Source: CAVSUZ01 sp963795415 | GTDB lineage: Bacteria; Pseudomonadota; Alphaproteobacteria; Acetobacterales; Acetobacteraceae | Length of the DNA stretch: 64,000 nucleotides | Assembly: GCA_963795415.1 (NCBI GenBank) | Contig: CAWCHQ010000002.1 | Coordinates: 124,001-188,000, forward strand | Reading direction: 5' to 3' | Shown: positions 26,301 through 34,095 of the stretch, one piece after another | Position numbering within the stretch: position 1 is the stretch's first letter | How the letters are laid out: each line of letters starts with the position of its first letter | Program-made: the position numbers and the translations under genes | The notes under the pieces: generated by a model | The model's input: the letters and a program-made list of their open reading frames with translations, nothing else | Told to the model about the DNA's origin: nothing | Databases searched by the model: none

Positions 26301-26976
26301 CGGCGGGTTGGGTAATGCGGTGCTGTTTTCGATCGGCGCGGCGCTGCGGGCGGCGGGCTCGCGGGTGCTGTATTTCGCCGGCTACAAGCGGATGATCGAC
26401 CGCTACAAGGTGGCGGAGATCGAGCGCGCGGCGGATGTTATCGTGTGGTGCTGCGACGAGGGGCCCGGGTTCGCGCCGAGTGCCGGGCGGACGCAAGATA
26501 GAAGTTTCGTCGGCAACATCGTGCAGGCGATGGCGGCGTATGGCGCGGGGCGGCTCGGGGAGGCTGTTATTCCGTTATCCGATGTGGACCATATGGTTGT
26601 TATCGGCTCCGACCGGATGATGCAGGCGGTGGGGGCAGCGCGGCACGGAGTGCTGTCACCGTATCTGAAGCCGGGGCACAGCGCGATCGGTTCGATCAAC
26701 AGCCCGATGCAATGCATGATGAAGGAGGTCTGCGCGCAGTGCCTGCAGCCTCAGGTTGACCCGGTGACGGGGGAGCGGCGGATTGTTTTCTCCTGCTTCA
26801 ATCAGGACCAGGCGCTGGATCGGGTGGATTTCCCGGCGCTGCATGAGAGGCTCGGGCAGAACGGGGCGCAGGAGAAGCTGACGGCGCAGTGGATCGACCG
26901 GGCGCTGCGCCGGCTAGGCGCGCGGGCGGAGGGGGCGGAGCCGCCGTTGGCGCGCCAGCGCGGGGCGATGGCGTGA
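23347..26976 (+). CDS. Multi-domain FAD/Fe-S pyridine-nucleotide oxidoreductase (GltD-like plus PyrK-like)
   Basis: This is a 1209-residue cytoplasmic electron-transfer protein. Residues 1-230 form an all-helical region without a named family. Residues 235-345 hold Cys clusters (NYCIWCHSQQKDSCSKG, then RICNDCMKACIYQKQEPVD) like the Fe-S linker of glutamate-synthase small subunits. Residues 380-830 are a GltD/thioredoxin-reductase-like flavoprotein (FAD loop VLIVGLGPAGFTLAHHL, NAD(P)H loop VVVIGGGLTAIDTATES). Residues 860-1130 are an FNR/PyrK-like unit (FRPGQFYRLQN; VALVGGGLGNAVLFSIG). The end carries a PyrK-style 2Fe-2S motif (CMMKEVCAQCLQP ... FSC). No dihydroorotate dehydrogenase or GltB partner is adjacent. 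A 63-bp duplication sits inside (24593-24718). The reaction is not known. Confidence 0.8.
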   Translation: MDAFSQAEAPRLGFGFQFADLSQRDGLIRLDRRFLRELQEQDGELYGRLLAARAAPEGLDAKAEGELVVALGTHLDRFVAALFGIEAETEALNAATLALDPVHSCKRLFVQRQAVKKYPDPSAFDGAALRAELEARFGEKLTERRFALHVENLSRSEHAEALDLAMRYAAWATLTEAGQAAHAGGTLFRVPHKIDPMHLVPVETIEREGVTMLRLPEAHWRHRDGFALTDAGMNEQQALDQMNYCIWCHSQQKDSCSKGLKDRKTGAYQKSPFGVALTGCPLDEKISEMHALRAQGWVLGAFAAIAVDNPMMAATGHRICNDCMKACIYQKQEPVDIPQAETSILKDVLGLPFGFEIYSLLTRWNPLDVRRPVPRPESGRKVLIVGLGPAGFTLAHHLMNDGHTVVAIDGLKIEPLGRFSEHVIQTSGDSAAGHHALGRSSERVIQTSGGSAAGHHAPGFDPNEPVRDVSTLYENLDDRVMAGFGGVAEYGITVRWNKNYLKLVRLLLERREAFAHFGGIRFGGGATVSIDDAWAMGFDHIALCMGAGKPTVLDIPNGLARGVRAASDFLMALQLTGAAKLSSVANLQIRMPVVVIGGGLTAIDTATESLAYYVRQVEKFALRYGVLAAERGEAAVRAGWNEEEAAVADEFLAHAEALRLERDAAAQEGRQPRLAALLESWGGATIAYRRRLIDAPSYTLNHEEVAKALEEGVRFAEGLTPKAVEVDRFGHAAEMRMIAADGTERALPARAILVAAGTQPNTVLAREDRRIAIDGKYFQAIDETGASVTPARAFPKPDVAQVLMHRARDGRCISFFGDLHPSFYGNVVKAMGGAKRGYPVVSHVLAEREATPVGGAALIARCQEELVARVHAVNRLTPTIVEVVVRAPAAARAFRPGQFYRLQNYEMLAARLQEEGRRTVLGMEGLAMTGAWTDPERGLVSVIVLEMGGSSDLCALLRPGERVVLMGPTGTPTEILEGKTVALVGGGLGNAVLFSIGAALRAAGSRVLYFAGYKRMIDRYKVAEIERAADVIVWCCDEGPGFAPSAGRTQDRSFVGNIVQAMAAYGAGRLGEAVIPLSDVDHMVVIGSDRMMQAVGAARHGVLSPYLKPGHSAIGSINSPMQCMMKEVCAQCLQPQVDPVTGERRIVFSCFNQDQALDRVDFPALHERLGQNGAQEKLTAQWIDRALRRLGARAEGAEPPLARQRGAMA
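24593..24718 (+). repeat. In-frame tandem pair of 63-bp palindromic elements inside the oxidoreductase gene
   Basis: Two 63-bp units (24593-24655 and 24656-24718) differ at only a few positions. Each holds a nested palindrome; the second copy has perfect outer arms GCGCGTGAT / ATCACGCGC and an inner stem CCGGCGG / CCGCCGG. As each unit is 21 codons, the frame is kept. The insert sits straight after the FAD-binding strand (IDGLKIEPL), at a surface loop by family comparison. Confidence 0.85.
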
Positions 26977-26993
26977 AGGGGGCGTAGGGGCGC

Positions 26994-27590
26994 TTGGACT
27001 ACGTTCCAGCGGTGCAGGCGCTCATCATTGCTGATCCGTTACGATGGCGGCTGCTCGGTCTGGTCCGCGACCTGGAACTGCCGGATTGCTGGGTAGCGGC
27101 GGGCTTTGTCAGGAACGCCGTGTGGGACCATTTGCATGGCCGAACGGTGTCTGCGCCATCCGGCGATGTGGACGTGATCTGGTTTGATCCGGGGCGGCCC
27201 GATCGATGCTTCGACGAAGTGCTTGAAAAGCGATTGTGGGAAATGGAACCGTCCATTCAATGGTCGGTCAGAAACCAGGCCAGAATGCATCTCCGAAATG
27301 GCGATGCTCCTTACGCTTCCGCGCAAAAGGCGATGTGTTATTGGCCGGAGACCGCCACGGCAGTGGGTGTGAGGCGGACTGCCGATGACGATTGCGAAGT
27401 TGCAGCGCCGCTTGGGCTTGATGATTTGTTCGGGCTGGTGCTGAGACCTGCGCCACACGTATCCGGGTCGAGGCGAGGTGTTTTTGAGAAGCGGATCGGC
27501 GGGAAGGGATGGCTGACACTTTGGCCGGATTTGCGGATTGCTTGCTCGGAAGGTTCAGGATCAGGTGACATGTTCCGGCAGAAAACCTAG
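26994..27590 (+). CDS. Nucleotidyltransferase family protein (NTP_transf_6 type)
   Basis: This is a 198-residue protein starting at TTG 26994, behind a G-rich ribosome binding site. The signature is WVAAGFVRNAVWDHLHGR followed by SGDVDVIWFDP, the GDVDV motif carrying the metal-binding Asp pair of this nucleotidyltransferase family. Next is RNQARMHLRNGDAPYASAQKAMCYWPETATAVGVR. The biological acceptor in this family is unknown. The last 30 bases overlap the end of the convergent FAD monooxygenase. Codon use is less G+C-biased than the large gene before it. Confidence 0.82.
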   Translation: MDYVPAVQALIIADPLRWRLLGLVRDLELPDCWVAAGFVRNAVWDHLHGRTVSAPSGDVDVIWFDPGRPDRCFDEVLEKRLWEMEPSIQWSVRNQARMHLRNGDAPYASAQKAMCYWPETATAVGVRRTADDDCEVAAPLGLDDLFGLVLRPAPHVSGSRRGVFEKRIGGKGWLTLWPDLRIACSEGSGSGDMFRQKT

Positions 27591-28764
27591 TCCGAGGACG
27601 CGGGCGGCGAGATCGCGGGCTGGCTGCGTGCTCATGAGCAGGCGCAGCGGCAGGGGCGCGCGTGGTTGCTGGCGGGATGCAAGAACACGGCGGATGAGCA
27701 GGTTCTGGATCAGTAGTTGCAATCCCTGAGTTCAGGCGGGTTGGGGTTTCGCGGCGGCGCTGCACGAGGCGGAGAATTTCGGGCCCAACCGGGCCGGTGC
27801 GAAGATACGGTGTCAGAATGTTTGCCGCTGCAACCGCATCCTGGATCGCGAGATTGATTCCCACGCCGCCGATCGGCGACATGGCATGGGCCGCATCCCC
27901 GATCAGCAGCAGGCCCGGGCGATACCACTCGCGGACACGGTTGACGCTTACGGTAAGCAGTTTCACGTCGTCCCAGCTCTGGAGTTCGTGCACGCGGTCG
28001 GCAAAAGTGGGAATGAGGTCGGTGATCGCGGTGCGAAAGTCGTCGAGGCCGCGCTGTTTCAGCGCGTCGGTTCCGCCCTTCGGGATGACGAAGGCGCACT
28101 GCCAGTAATCGCCGCGATCGAGCGTGACCAGCACGCGGCCGGGGCCAACGGTTCCGAGCGAAGTGGTCGGGTCGGTTTGCTTGCGCGACAGGCGCATCCA
28201 CAGCACGTCCATCGGCGCACCGAGATCGAACACCTTGAAGCCCGCCTGCTCGCGCAGGATGGAGTGGCGCCCGTCGGCTGCGACGACAAGATCGGCCGTG
28301 ATTGTGGCCGGCCCATCGGATGTTTGCGCCTGGATGCCTCGGACGATACCGGATTGGGCGATCAGGCCGGTCGCCTCGGTGCGCATAAGCAGGCGGAAAC
28401 TCGGATATGTCCTGGCGTGAGCGGCGATGAAATCCAGAAAGTCCCATTGCGGCATGAAAGCGATGAAGCGGCAACGTGTTGGCAGGTGCGAAAAATCCGC
28501 CATTTCGATCCGGTCAGGACCGATCCGGGCGGCGACCGAGGTTGCCTCGTTGTGCGGCCGGGAGAGGAATTGATCGAGCAGACCGAGCTCAGCGAGGATC
28601 TCGAGGGTGGACGGGTGGATCGTGTCGCCCCGGAAGTCGCGAAGGAAATCGGCGTGTTTTTCCAGCACGGTTACGTCGATGCCGGCGCGGGCGAGCAGAA
28701 GGCCAAGCATCATGCCGGCCGGGCCGCCGCCTACGATGCAGCACCGTGTCGAGAGGTCGGTCAT
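27561..28764 (-). pseudogene. FAD-dependent aromatic monooxygenase (UbiH/PobA type), frameshifted
   Basis: The protein is about 400 residues. It shows the FAD-binding GGGPAGMMLGLLLARAGIDV with VLEKH, the DG motif VVAADGRHSILRE and the second FAD motif GDAAHAMSPIGGVGINLAIQDA. These are class A flavoprotein hydroxylases that act on phenolic substrates with NAD(P)H and O2. The frame is lost near 27731: one extra base in GAACTC. The other frame continues QGLQLLIQNLLIRRVL...LGLGFLPEHVT to TGA 27561, the standard ending of the family. Without correction the frame runs on to about 27268 as nonsense. A sequence error or a recent mutation are both possible. Confidence 0.82.
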
Positions 28765-28897
28765 CGAGCGGTCCTTCCGAAATCAGGTTTTGAGCAGAGT
28801 TACCCTGGCTGTGGCGACATCATGGAACGCCGGTGCGATCGTCAGTTTTGCTGCGGCGAATACAGGTCACAGGCGGGCTCCTTGCTTGCAGCTCCGG

Positions 28898-30043
28898 TCA
28901 GGGACGCTGGTTGCTGAAGACGATCGTGCCGGAGGCGGCGAACATGCCCCCGACACCATGGCAGACGGAAACGTGGGCGCCGGGGATTTGCGCCGGGGCT
29001 GTTCCGCGCATCTGACGCACGCTCTCCTGCAGGGCGAACATGCCGGTATGGGCATAGGAGAGGCCGCCGCCGTTGGTGTTGACGGGCAGCTTGCCGCCGG
29101 GCGCGGTGTGGCGATCGGAAATGAAACGAGCGGCCTCGCCGCGGGCAACGAAGCCGAGGTCCTCCAGGCCGTAGAGCGGCAGATGGGCGAAGGCGTCGTA
29201 GATCATCAGGTGATCGACATCGGTGTGGGTGAGGCCGGCGGCTTTCATGGCGGTGCGGCCGGCGATGCGAAAGGCGCGGGAGGAGGTGAAGTCCTCCATC
29301 TGGCTGACCATCGGTGTTTCGACGCTTTCGCCGGTGCCGAGAATGTACACGGGCTTCTGACGCAGGTCGTGGGCGCGCTCGGCCGAGGTAAGGATCAGGG
29401 CGCCGCCGCCGTCGGAGACCAGACAGCATTGGAGCAAACGAAACGGATAGGCGATCATGCGGGAGTTGAGCACGTCGGCGACGGTGATCGGTTCGTGGAA
29501 TGTGGCGCGGGGGTTTTTCGCGGCCCATTCGCGCTGGATAACGGAAACCATGGCGATTTGCTCGTGGGTGACGCCGTAGGTTTTCATGTAGCGGAGCATG
29601 GGGATGGGGAAGAGGCTGGGCGGTCCCATCGGGCCGTAAGGCTGCTCGAACTGGCCGGCTAGGGAGGAGGGCGGCACGGTCCGGGGTGGCTGGCCGATGC
29701 GGGACTTGCCGCTCTCGCCGTGGGTGATCAGGACCATGCGGCAGAGGCCGGAGGCGATGGCGGCGGCGGCATGGCGGACGTGGATCATGAAGGAGCAGCC
29801 GCCGACGGAGGTTCCGTCCACGTAGCAAGGGGTGATCCCGAGATAGTGGGCGATCTGCTGCGGGGTTTCGACGGCGCAGGCGACGCCATCGATGTCCCTG
29901 GGAGAGAGGCCGGCGTCCTGCATGGCGTTCAGTGCGGCGTCGGCATGGAGCTGGATTTGGGAGGTGTCGGGGATGGTGCCGAGGCGGGTGGTTTCGGCTG
30001 CACCGACCACGGCGATTTCGCCGGGCTTCATGATGTGGCGCAT
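28898..30043 (-). CDS. Thiolase-domain acetyl-CoA acetyltransferase (SCP-x-like)
   Basis: This 381-residue protein is of the SCP2-thiolase-like group. The motifs VVGAAETTRLGTIPDTSQIQ, VDGTSVGGCSFMIHVRHA (nucleophile region), HLMIYDAFAHLPLYGLEDLG and VSVCHGVGGMFAASGTIVF (C-terminal Cys/His region) are typical. Members work on acyl-CoA chains in steroid or fatty-acid degradation, or as a scaffold with a DUF35 partner. Here the DUF35 gene is immediately upstream and overlaps by 16 bp, which supports a two-subunit complex. Substrate cannot be told from sequence. A nearby in-frame ATG (MKPGE, five codons in) is an alternative start. Confidence 0.85.
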   Translation of the reverse strand: MRHIMKPGEIAVVGAAETTRLGTIPDTSQIQLHADAALNAMQDAGLSPRDIDGVACAVETPQQIAHYLGITPCYVDGTSVGGCSFMIHVRHAAAAIASGLCRMVLITHGESGKSRIGQPPRTVPPSSLAGQFEQPYGPMGPPSLFPIPMLRYMKTYGVTHEQIAMVSVIQREWAAKNPRATFHEPITVADVLNSRMIAYPFRLLQCCLVSDGGGALILTSAERAHDLRQKPVYILGTGESVETPMVSQMEDFTSSRAFRIAGRTAMKAAGLTHTDVDHLMIYDAFAHLPLYGLEDLGFVARGEAARFISDRHTAPGGKLPVNTNGGGLSYAHTGMFALQESVRQMRGTAPAQIPGAHVSVCHGVGGMFAASGTIVFSNQRP

Positions 30044-30447
30044 TCGGCCGGGCGGAAAAGCGGAAGAGTGATTTCGTCATCAAGTTTGTGAAAGGCGACT
30101 TCGAGGGGCATGTCGAGGACGAGGGCTTCGGGAGTCTGCGGACACTCGATTATGTTGGTCATCATCCGGGGGCCTTCGTCGAGCTGGACCACGGCGATGG
30201 CGTAGGGCGGAGTGAAGCCGGGGACCGGCCGGTGGTGGATGATGTAACTGTAGAGGATGGCGCGTCCGCTGGCGGGGAAGGCGGAGACGCTGCGGGAGGC
30301 GCATTCCGGGCAGAAGGGGCGGGGCGGGAAATAGGCTTTTGCGCAGGCGTCGCAGCGTTGGAGCAGTAGCTTGCCTTCGCGCGTGCCGTCCCCGAAGTGT
30401 TGGGTTTCCGGGGTTGGTTGCGGGCGGGCGCGGGCTGGTTCGGGCAT
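30028..30447 (-). CDS. Zn-ribbon/OB-fold (DUF35) acyl-CoA-associated protein
   Basis: This is a 139-residue protein. The N-terminal rubredoxin-like zinc ribbon has CDACAKAYFPPRPFCPECAS (two CxxC pairs), and an OB-fold follows (SGRAILYSYIIHHRPVPGF, YAIAVVQLDEGPRMMTNI). DUF35 proteins associate with thiolases and may bind acyl-CoA. The chosen start, ATG 30447, has AAGGA at good spacing; an upstream ATG pair at 30495 would add sixteen residues. The gene overlaps the thiolase start, so translation is coupled. Confidence 0.85.
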   Translation of the reverse strand: MPEPARARPQPTPETQHFGDGTREGKLLLQRCDACAKAYFPPRPFCPECASRSVSAFPASGRAILYSYIIHHRPVPGFTPPYAIAVVQLDEGPRMMTNIIECPQTPEALVLDMPLEVAFHKLDDEITLPLFRPAECATS

Positions 30448-30610
30448 GGGTGTCCTTTGGACTTGGCCGGTGGGGGTATCAGGTGGGGGCATCATCGGAG
30501 TTCCGGAGGCGCCTGGGAACTGCCGAAGGGCGCCCGTCGCCAGCTGCCTCAGCCCTGCCCCGATTGCGACGGTAGTGCTTTTCTTTCGTCAATCAGAGCT
30601 GGTTGGGCTA

Positions 30611-30637
30611 GTATCGACTTTCTGTGAAAGTCGATAC
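30611..30637. repeat. Perfect 11-bp inverted repeat
   Basis: GTATCGACTTT and AAAGTCGATAC flank a five-base loop, giving a strong hairpin between the divergent DUF35 and methyltransferase genes. No T-run follows, so it is not an obvious intrinsic terminator. It may be an operator or part of the repeat cluster that continues at 30655. Confidence 0.55.
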
Positions 30638-30654
30638 GCCGCTTATTGTCTGAG

Positions 30655-30716
30655 TATCCGATTCACGCGACGAAGCGTGCGCGCTTCGCAACTCACGCTT
30701 CTTTGCGATCGGATAA
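30655..30716. repeat. Palindromic intergenic repeat (tatccgat...atcggata family)
   Basis: Outer arms TATCCGAT / ATCGGATA are perfect 8-bp complements. An inner hairpin CGAAGCG-tgcg-CGCTTCG is also perfect. The element aligns with 2874-2935 over its length. It ends about ten bases before the methyltransferase start, so it lies in that gene's 5' leader. Confidence 0.7.
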
Positions 30717-30727
30717 TAGGTGCGTAG

Positions 30728-31341
30728 ATGACGGAAGCAGCTGATCGGATCATCGGTCACTATGAGCGCCACGCGCGCGAGTGGGATGAGGATAGACGAG
30801 CCGGCGGCTGGAATGAGAAGTGGTGGCATGACCGTTTTATTGCCGCCGTGCCGAAGGGCGCGACGATTCTTGATCCCGGATGTGGAGGCGGGTCACCTGT
30901 CGCTGTTCATATGGTCGAATGCGGCCTTCGCGTAACCAGCGTGGATGCCTCATCGACGCTTATCTCGTTCTGCCGGGAACGTATGCCTGAACAGGAATGG
31001 ATTGTTGAGGACATGCGATCGCTTTCGCTCGGCCGCAAATTTCACGGGGTTCTCGCCTGGGATAGCTTCTTCCATTTGAAACATGAAGATCAGTGTCGTA
31101 TGTTTATATTTTCGCAGCACATGCAGCTAAATCCGCTCTTTTGATGTTCAACTCAGGGCCTGCGCGCGGCGAAGCCATCGGTTGCTACCGTGGCGATCCC
31201 CTCTATCATGCGGGTCTGGCTGCGTGTGAATATGAGGCGCTGCTCGCTCAGTCCGGGTTCAGTGTTGTTGCACATGCAGTGCAGGACGCTCAGGCCGGGG
31301 GCCGAACGGTTTGGCTCGCTCGATTGGTCCTGCCGTTATAA
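30728..31341 (+). pseudogene. Class I SAM-dependent methyltransferase, frameshifted
   Basis: The protein is about 204 residues. It begins MTEAADRIIGHYERHAREWD, a common methyltransferase N-terminus. The SAM-binding motif ILDPGCGGGSPVAVHM, acidic VTSVDASSTLI and post-motif GVLAWDSFFHLKHEDQCRM follow. The frame breaks near 31102 (one base missing). The other frame then continues AAHAAKSALLMFNSGPARGEAIG and LYHAGLAACEYEALLAQSGF to 31341. Codon composition is less G+C-rich than the neighbours, hinting at transfer. The substrate is unknown. Confidence 0.75.
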
Positions 31342-31387
31342 TACTGGCCTGCACTGGCCCTGAATTGGGGCGGGCTGCGCGATGGTT

Positions 31388-32452
31388 TCAGTCGAGTAGC
31401 CAAGGCGCGGCGGAGGCCTGGGCGATCTGGCGGATCTGGGCGAGGAGGCCGGCTGGGATCCGGATGCCGTCCTTCGATCGCTGGGCGGCGATGTTTCGTT
31501 GTGGGTCGCCGGCGATCATGACGGGCTGGGCGGGATTGATCGGCGTGGTGGCGCGGAGGTCGCCGAGAAAGTGCGCGACGTCGGACTGGAACTCTCCCCG
31601 CGAACGGAACAGGCCGGGGTCGATCGCCAGGAAGAAGTGGCCGATATCGGGGCCTTGGGGCTTCTTCAGATGCATCGGGTCGGTGATGAGCGTGGAGCCT
31701 GCCAGGCAGGCGGCGAGGATGTTTACCATGACGGCGAGGCCGTAGCCCTTGTAGCTGGCGTTTTCCGGCGATCCGCCGAGGGAGGTCATGAAGCCGCCTT
31801 TCTCGCGCGCCTCGGTGGGATCGCTGCTGGGGAGGCAATCCTTGGTCAGCACCCAGCCGGGCGGGGCGGGCAAGCCTTCATTCTGCTTGTTGCGGAGCTT
31901 GCCGGCGGCGACTGTGGTGGTGGCCATGTCGAGCAGGAAGGGGCGGCCGTCGGCGGAAGGGGCGGCGAAGGACCAAGGGTCGGTGCCGAGGCGGGCCTGT
32001 TTGCCGAAGGTCGGGGCGACCTGGATACCGGAGGCGGAAGTGCAGGCGATACCTATGAGGCCGGCTTCGGCGGCCATGAGGGTATAGAAGCCGCAGGCAG
32101 CGAAATGGGCGGAGTTGCGCACGGCGACAGCGGCGAGGCCGGATTGCTTCGCCTTGTCGATGGCGGTTTGCATTGCGAAGCGGGCGGGGACATGGCCGAG
32201 CCCCCCACTCCCGTCCACCAGGGCGGAGACCTGGGTCTGGCGGATGATCTCGGGGCGGGCGTCCAGCCTGATGCGGCCGTTCCGGCGGAGCCGGTCGTAG
32301 CCGGGGAGCAAGGACACGCCATGGCTGTCGACGCCGTGCAGGTCGGCCCAGGCAAGGACGTCGCTGGTCTGGTCCGCGTTGTCTTCCGGCATGCCCCAGG
32401 CGAGCAGGATGGCTTTGATCTGGGCGCGGTGTCTTTCGTAGGGCGCTGGCAT
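31388..32452 (-). CDS. Ldh-family NAD(P)-dependent malate/lactate-type dehydrogenase
   Basis: This is a 354-residue protein of the type-2 malate/L-lactate dehydrogenase fold (YlbC, AllD, ComC relatives), which oxidises 2-hydroxy acids. The motifs are ADLHGVDSHGVSLLPGYDRL, the His-containing AVRNSAHFAACGFYTLMA, and LGTDPWSFAAP with LLDMATTTVAAGKL. The SD GGAGGA sits eight bases before ATG. It is preceded by the small gene at 32474-32635 on the same strand with a 21-bp gap. The specific 2-hydroxy acid cannot be assigned. It is unrelated to the TCA-cycle Mdh at 43845. Confidence 0.85.
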   Translation of the reverse strand: MPAPYERHRAQIKAILLAWGMPEDNADQTSDVLAWADLHGVDSHGVSLLPGYDRLRRNGRIRLDARPEIIRQTQVSALVDGSGGLGHVPARFAMQTAIDKAKQSGLAAVAVRNSAHFAACGFYTLMAAEAGLIGIACTSASGIQVAPTFGKQARLGTDPWSFAAPSADGRPFLLDMATTTVAAGKLRNKQNEGLPAPPGWVLTKDCLPSSDPTEAREKGGFMTSLGGSPENASYKGYGLAVMVNILAACLAGSTLITDPMHLKKPQGPDIGHFFLAIDPGLFRSRGEFQSDVAHFLGDLRATTPINPAQPVMIAGDPQRNIAAQRSKDGIRIPAGLLAQIRQIAQASAAPWLLD

Positions 32453-32473
32453 GGGATCTCCTCCGGGGGAGCG

Positions 32474-32635
32474 TCATCGTCTGCTGTGATTGGATGCCAG
32501 CCTTGCGCGCAGGGGCGGTTCCGGCAAGGGTAGACAGCTGAGGATCGACTTTCTGTCGAAGTGCTGCGGCGGCATCGTTGTTTTCACGAACTCCTCCTTC
32601 ATCCGTTTCAGGCTGGTCTTCGCATCCTTGGCCAT
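32474..32635 (-). CDS. Possible small basic protein upstream of ldh-type gene
   Basis: A 53-codon frame starts at ATG 32635 with GAGGGA eight bases upstream. The N-terminus MAKDAKTSLKRMKEEFVKTT looks like an amphipathic Lys/Glu helix; the tail is Pro/Leu/Arg-rich. It lies 21 bp before the Ldh-type gene on the same strand and may be co-transcribed. No family is recognised. Confidence 0.4.
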   Translation of the reverse strand: MAKDAKTSLKRMKEEFVKTTMPPQHFDRKSILSCLPLPEPPLRARLASNHSRR

Positions 32636-32695
32636 GGGCGATTCCCTCACTGACGGGGCGTCAGCGAAACCGAAGCGGGGCGGGTCCCGCGCGCT

Positions 32696-33127
32696 GTGAC
32701 CTGCGGGGTGCTGGTCACCGATGGCGTCCGGGTGCTGCTGGGGCATGCGACCGGCTCGCCACGCTGGGACATACCGAAGGGACTGGCTGAGCCGGGCGAG
32801 GACTGGCGCGCGGCCGCGGTTCGGGAGTTGCAGGAAGAAACCGGGCTGGCGGCGGCGCCCGGGAAACTGATGGAGCTTGGGCTGTTGCGCTACCGGCCGG
32901 GCAAGGACCTTGCCCTTTTTGTCTGGACCCGGCGGGACCTGCCGGAGCCGCACGCGTTGCGCTGCGTTTCCACCTTCACCACGCGGGCGGGGGTTGTCCT
33001 GCCGGAGTTCGACCGGTTTGCGCTGGTTCCCTGGGAAAAGGCGCCGGAACAGGTCGGCCGGGACATGCGTCGCTTGCTGGAGCAGGTGCGCGGCAATGTT
33101 GTGGCTGAATGCTTGCGGTTGCGTTGA
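32696..33127 (+). CDS. NUDIX hydrolase
   Basis: This is a 143-residue protein starting at GTG 32696. The Nudix box is complete: GLAEPGEDWRAAAVRELQEE followed by TGL, with the REXXEE metal-binding glutamates present. The N-terminal strand CGVLVTDGVRVLLGHATGS and the WDIPKG motif place it with the small house-cleaning or diphosphoinositol/nucleotide-type hydrolases. The actual NDP-X substrate is unknown. It is divergent from the Ldh-type operon. Confidence 0.85.
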   Translation: MTCGVLVTDGVRVLLGHATGSPRWDIPKGLAEPGEDWRAAAVRELQEETGLAAAPGKLMELGLLRYRPGKDLALFVWTRRDLPEPHALRCVSTFTTRAGVVLPEFDRFALVPWEKAPEQVGRDMRRLLEQVRGNVVAECLRLR

Positions 33128-33223
33128 CCCGGCCTATCTGGGCGAGTAATCAAGCGCAATAGCTCGATATCGAACGATCTGGATAGCCCACGCGCTGAGC
33201 AGGGGAATGAGCAAGGAACCGAC

Positions 33224-33679
33224 GTGAGAGACGTTCGCGACGCGATGATGGTGGCGCGCAACACCGAGGGCAAGCTCATCGAGCGCCCTTTGTCGCCGCA
33301 TCTGCAGGTCTACAGGTGGCCGATCAGCATGGCCTTGTCGATCAGTCACCGTGCGACCGGCATCGTTTTGTCAGTAGGCGCGCTGTTCATGACGTGGTGG
33401 CTGGTCGCGGCGGCCACGTCCGACCACACGTTCGGCACAGTGCAAGGGTTTCTGGCTTCGGGCTTCGGGGTGTTTGTGCTGCTGGGCTGGTCGGCCGCGC
33501 TGCTCTATCACCTGTTCACGGGCATCCGTCATCTGATCTGGGATGCGGGGTACGGGTTCGACGACTGGCTGCACCTGGGCAAGGCCATGCCGGCGTATCG
33601 GGTGACCGGGTGGACCGTTGTCGTGCTTACCGTGGTGGCCACCCTGATCGTGTGGATCATTGGTTTCGTGGTGTGGTGA
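33224..33679 (+). CDS. sdhC: Succinate dehydrogenase cytochrome b556 subunit
   Basis: This 151-residue membrane-anchor subunit of complex II has three transmembrane helices. The signature RPLSPHLQVYRWPISMALSI, SHRATGIVLSVGALF and the haem-binding YHLFTGIRHLIWDAGYGF are typical of SdhC. GTG 33224 has AAGGA six bases upstream; ATG 33245 or 33248 is an alternative. It opens the operon sdhC-sdhD-sdhA-(hypothetical)-sdhB. The stop overlaps the sdhD start (ATGA). Confidence 0.92.
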   Translation: MRDVRDAMMVARNTEGKLIERPLSPHLQVYRWPISMALSISHRATGIVLSVGALFMTWWLVAAATSDHTFGTVQGFLASGFGVFVLLGWSAALLYHLFTGIRHLIWDAGYGFDDWLHLGKAMPAYRVTGWTVVVLTVVATLIVWIIGFVVW

Positions 33680-34083
33680 TGCCGGACGCCGAGAAGAGCC
33701 TGAATGTCGATATCCTGCGCTCCCAGCTTGGCCGGGTGCGGGGGCTCGGCGCCGCGCGGGCGGGCTCGGGCGCCTGGTGGATCGAGCGGCTGACGGGCAT
33801 CGCGCTCATTCCGCTGTCGCTCTGGTTCATCGGCTCGGCGATGCGGCTGGAGGGAGCGAACCGGGCGGATGTCATCGCCTGGCTGCATGCGCCGGTGCCG
33901 CTGGTGCTGATGCTGTGCCTGATCGTTGCGACGTTCTGGCACATGGAGGTGGGGCTGCGCGCGGTGATCGAGGATTACGTGCACCACGAAGCGGCGCGCA
34001 TGGCGTCACTGCTGTTCATTCGCGGCCTGTGCATCGTTCTGGCGCTGTTCTGTCTCGTCGCGGCGTTGCGCATGGGGCTGTAG
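33679..34083 (+). CDS. sdhD: Succinate dehydrogenase hydrophobic membrane-anchor subunit
   Basis: This is a 134-residue protein with three membrane helices. RGLGAARAGSGAWWIERLTG is the conserved N-terminal region and FWHMEVGLRAVIEDYVHHEA carries the second haem-ligand His and quinone-site residues. With SdhC it holds the catalytic SdhAB dimer at the inner membrane and passes electrons to ubiquinone. Translation is coupled to sdhC. Confidence 0.92.
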   Translation: MPDAEKSLNVDILRSQLGRVRGLGAARAGSGAWWIERLTGIALIPLSLWFIGSAMRLEGANRADVIAWLHAPVPLVLMLCLIVATFWHMEVGLRAVIEDYVHHEAARMASLLFIRGLCIVLALFCLVAALRMGL

Positions 34084-34095
34084 GAGGTTGTTGCA

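Noticed and set aside
30611..30637. Intrinsic terminator
   Set aside because: The hairpin is perfect but no T-run follows on either strand; it is listed as an inverted repeat only.
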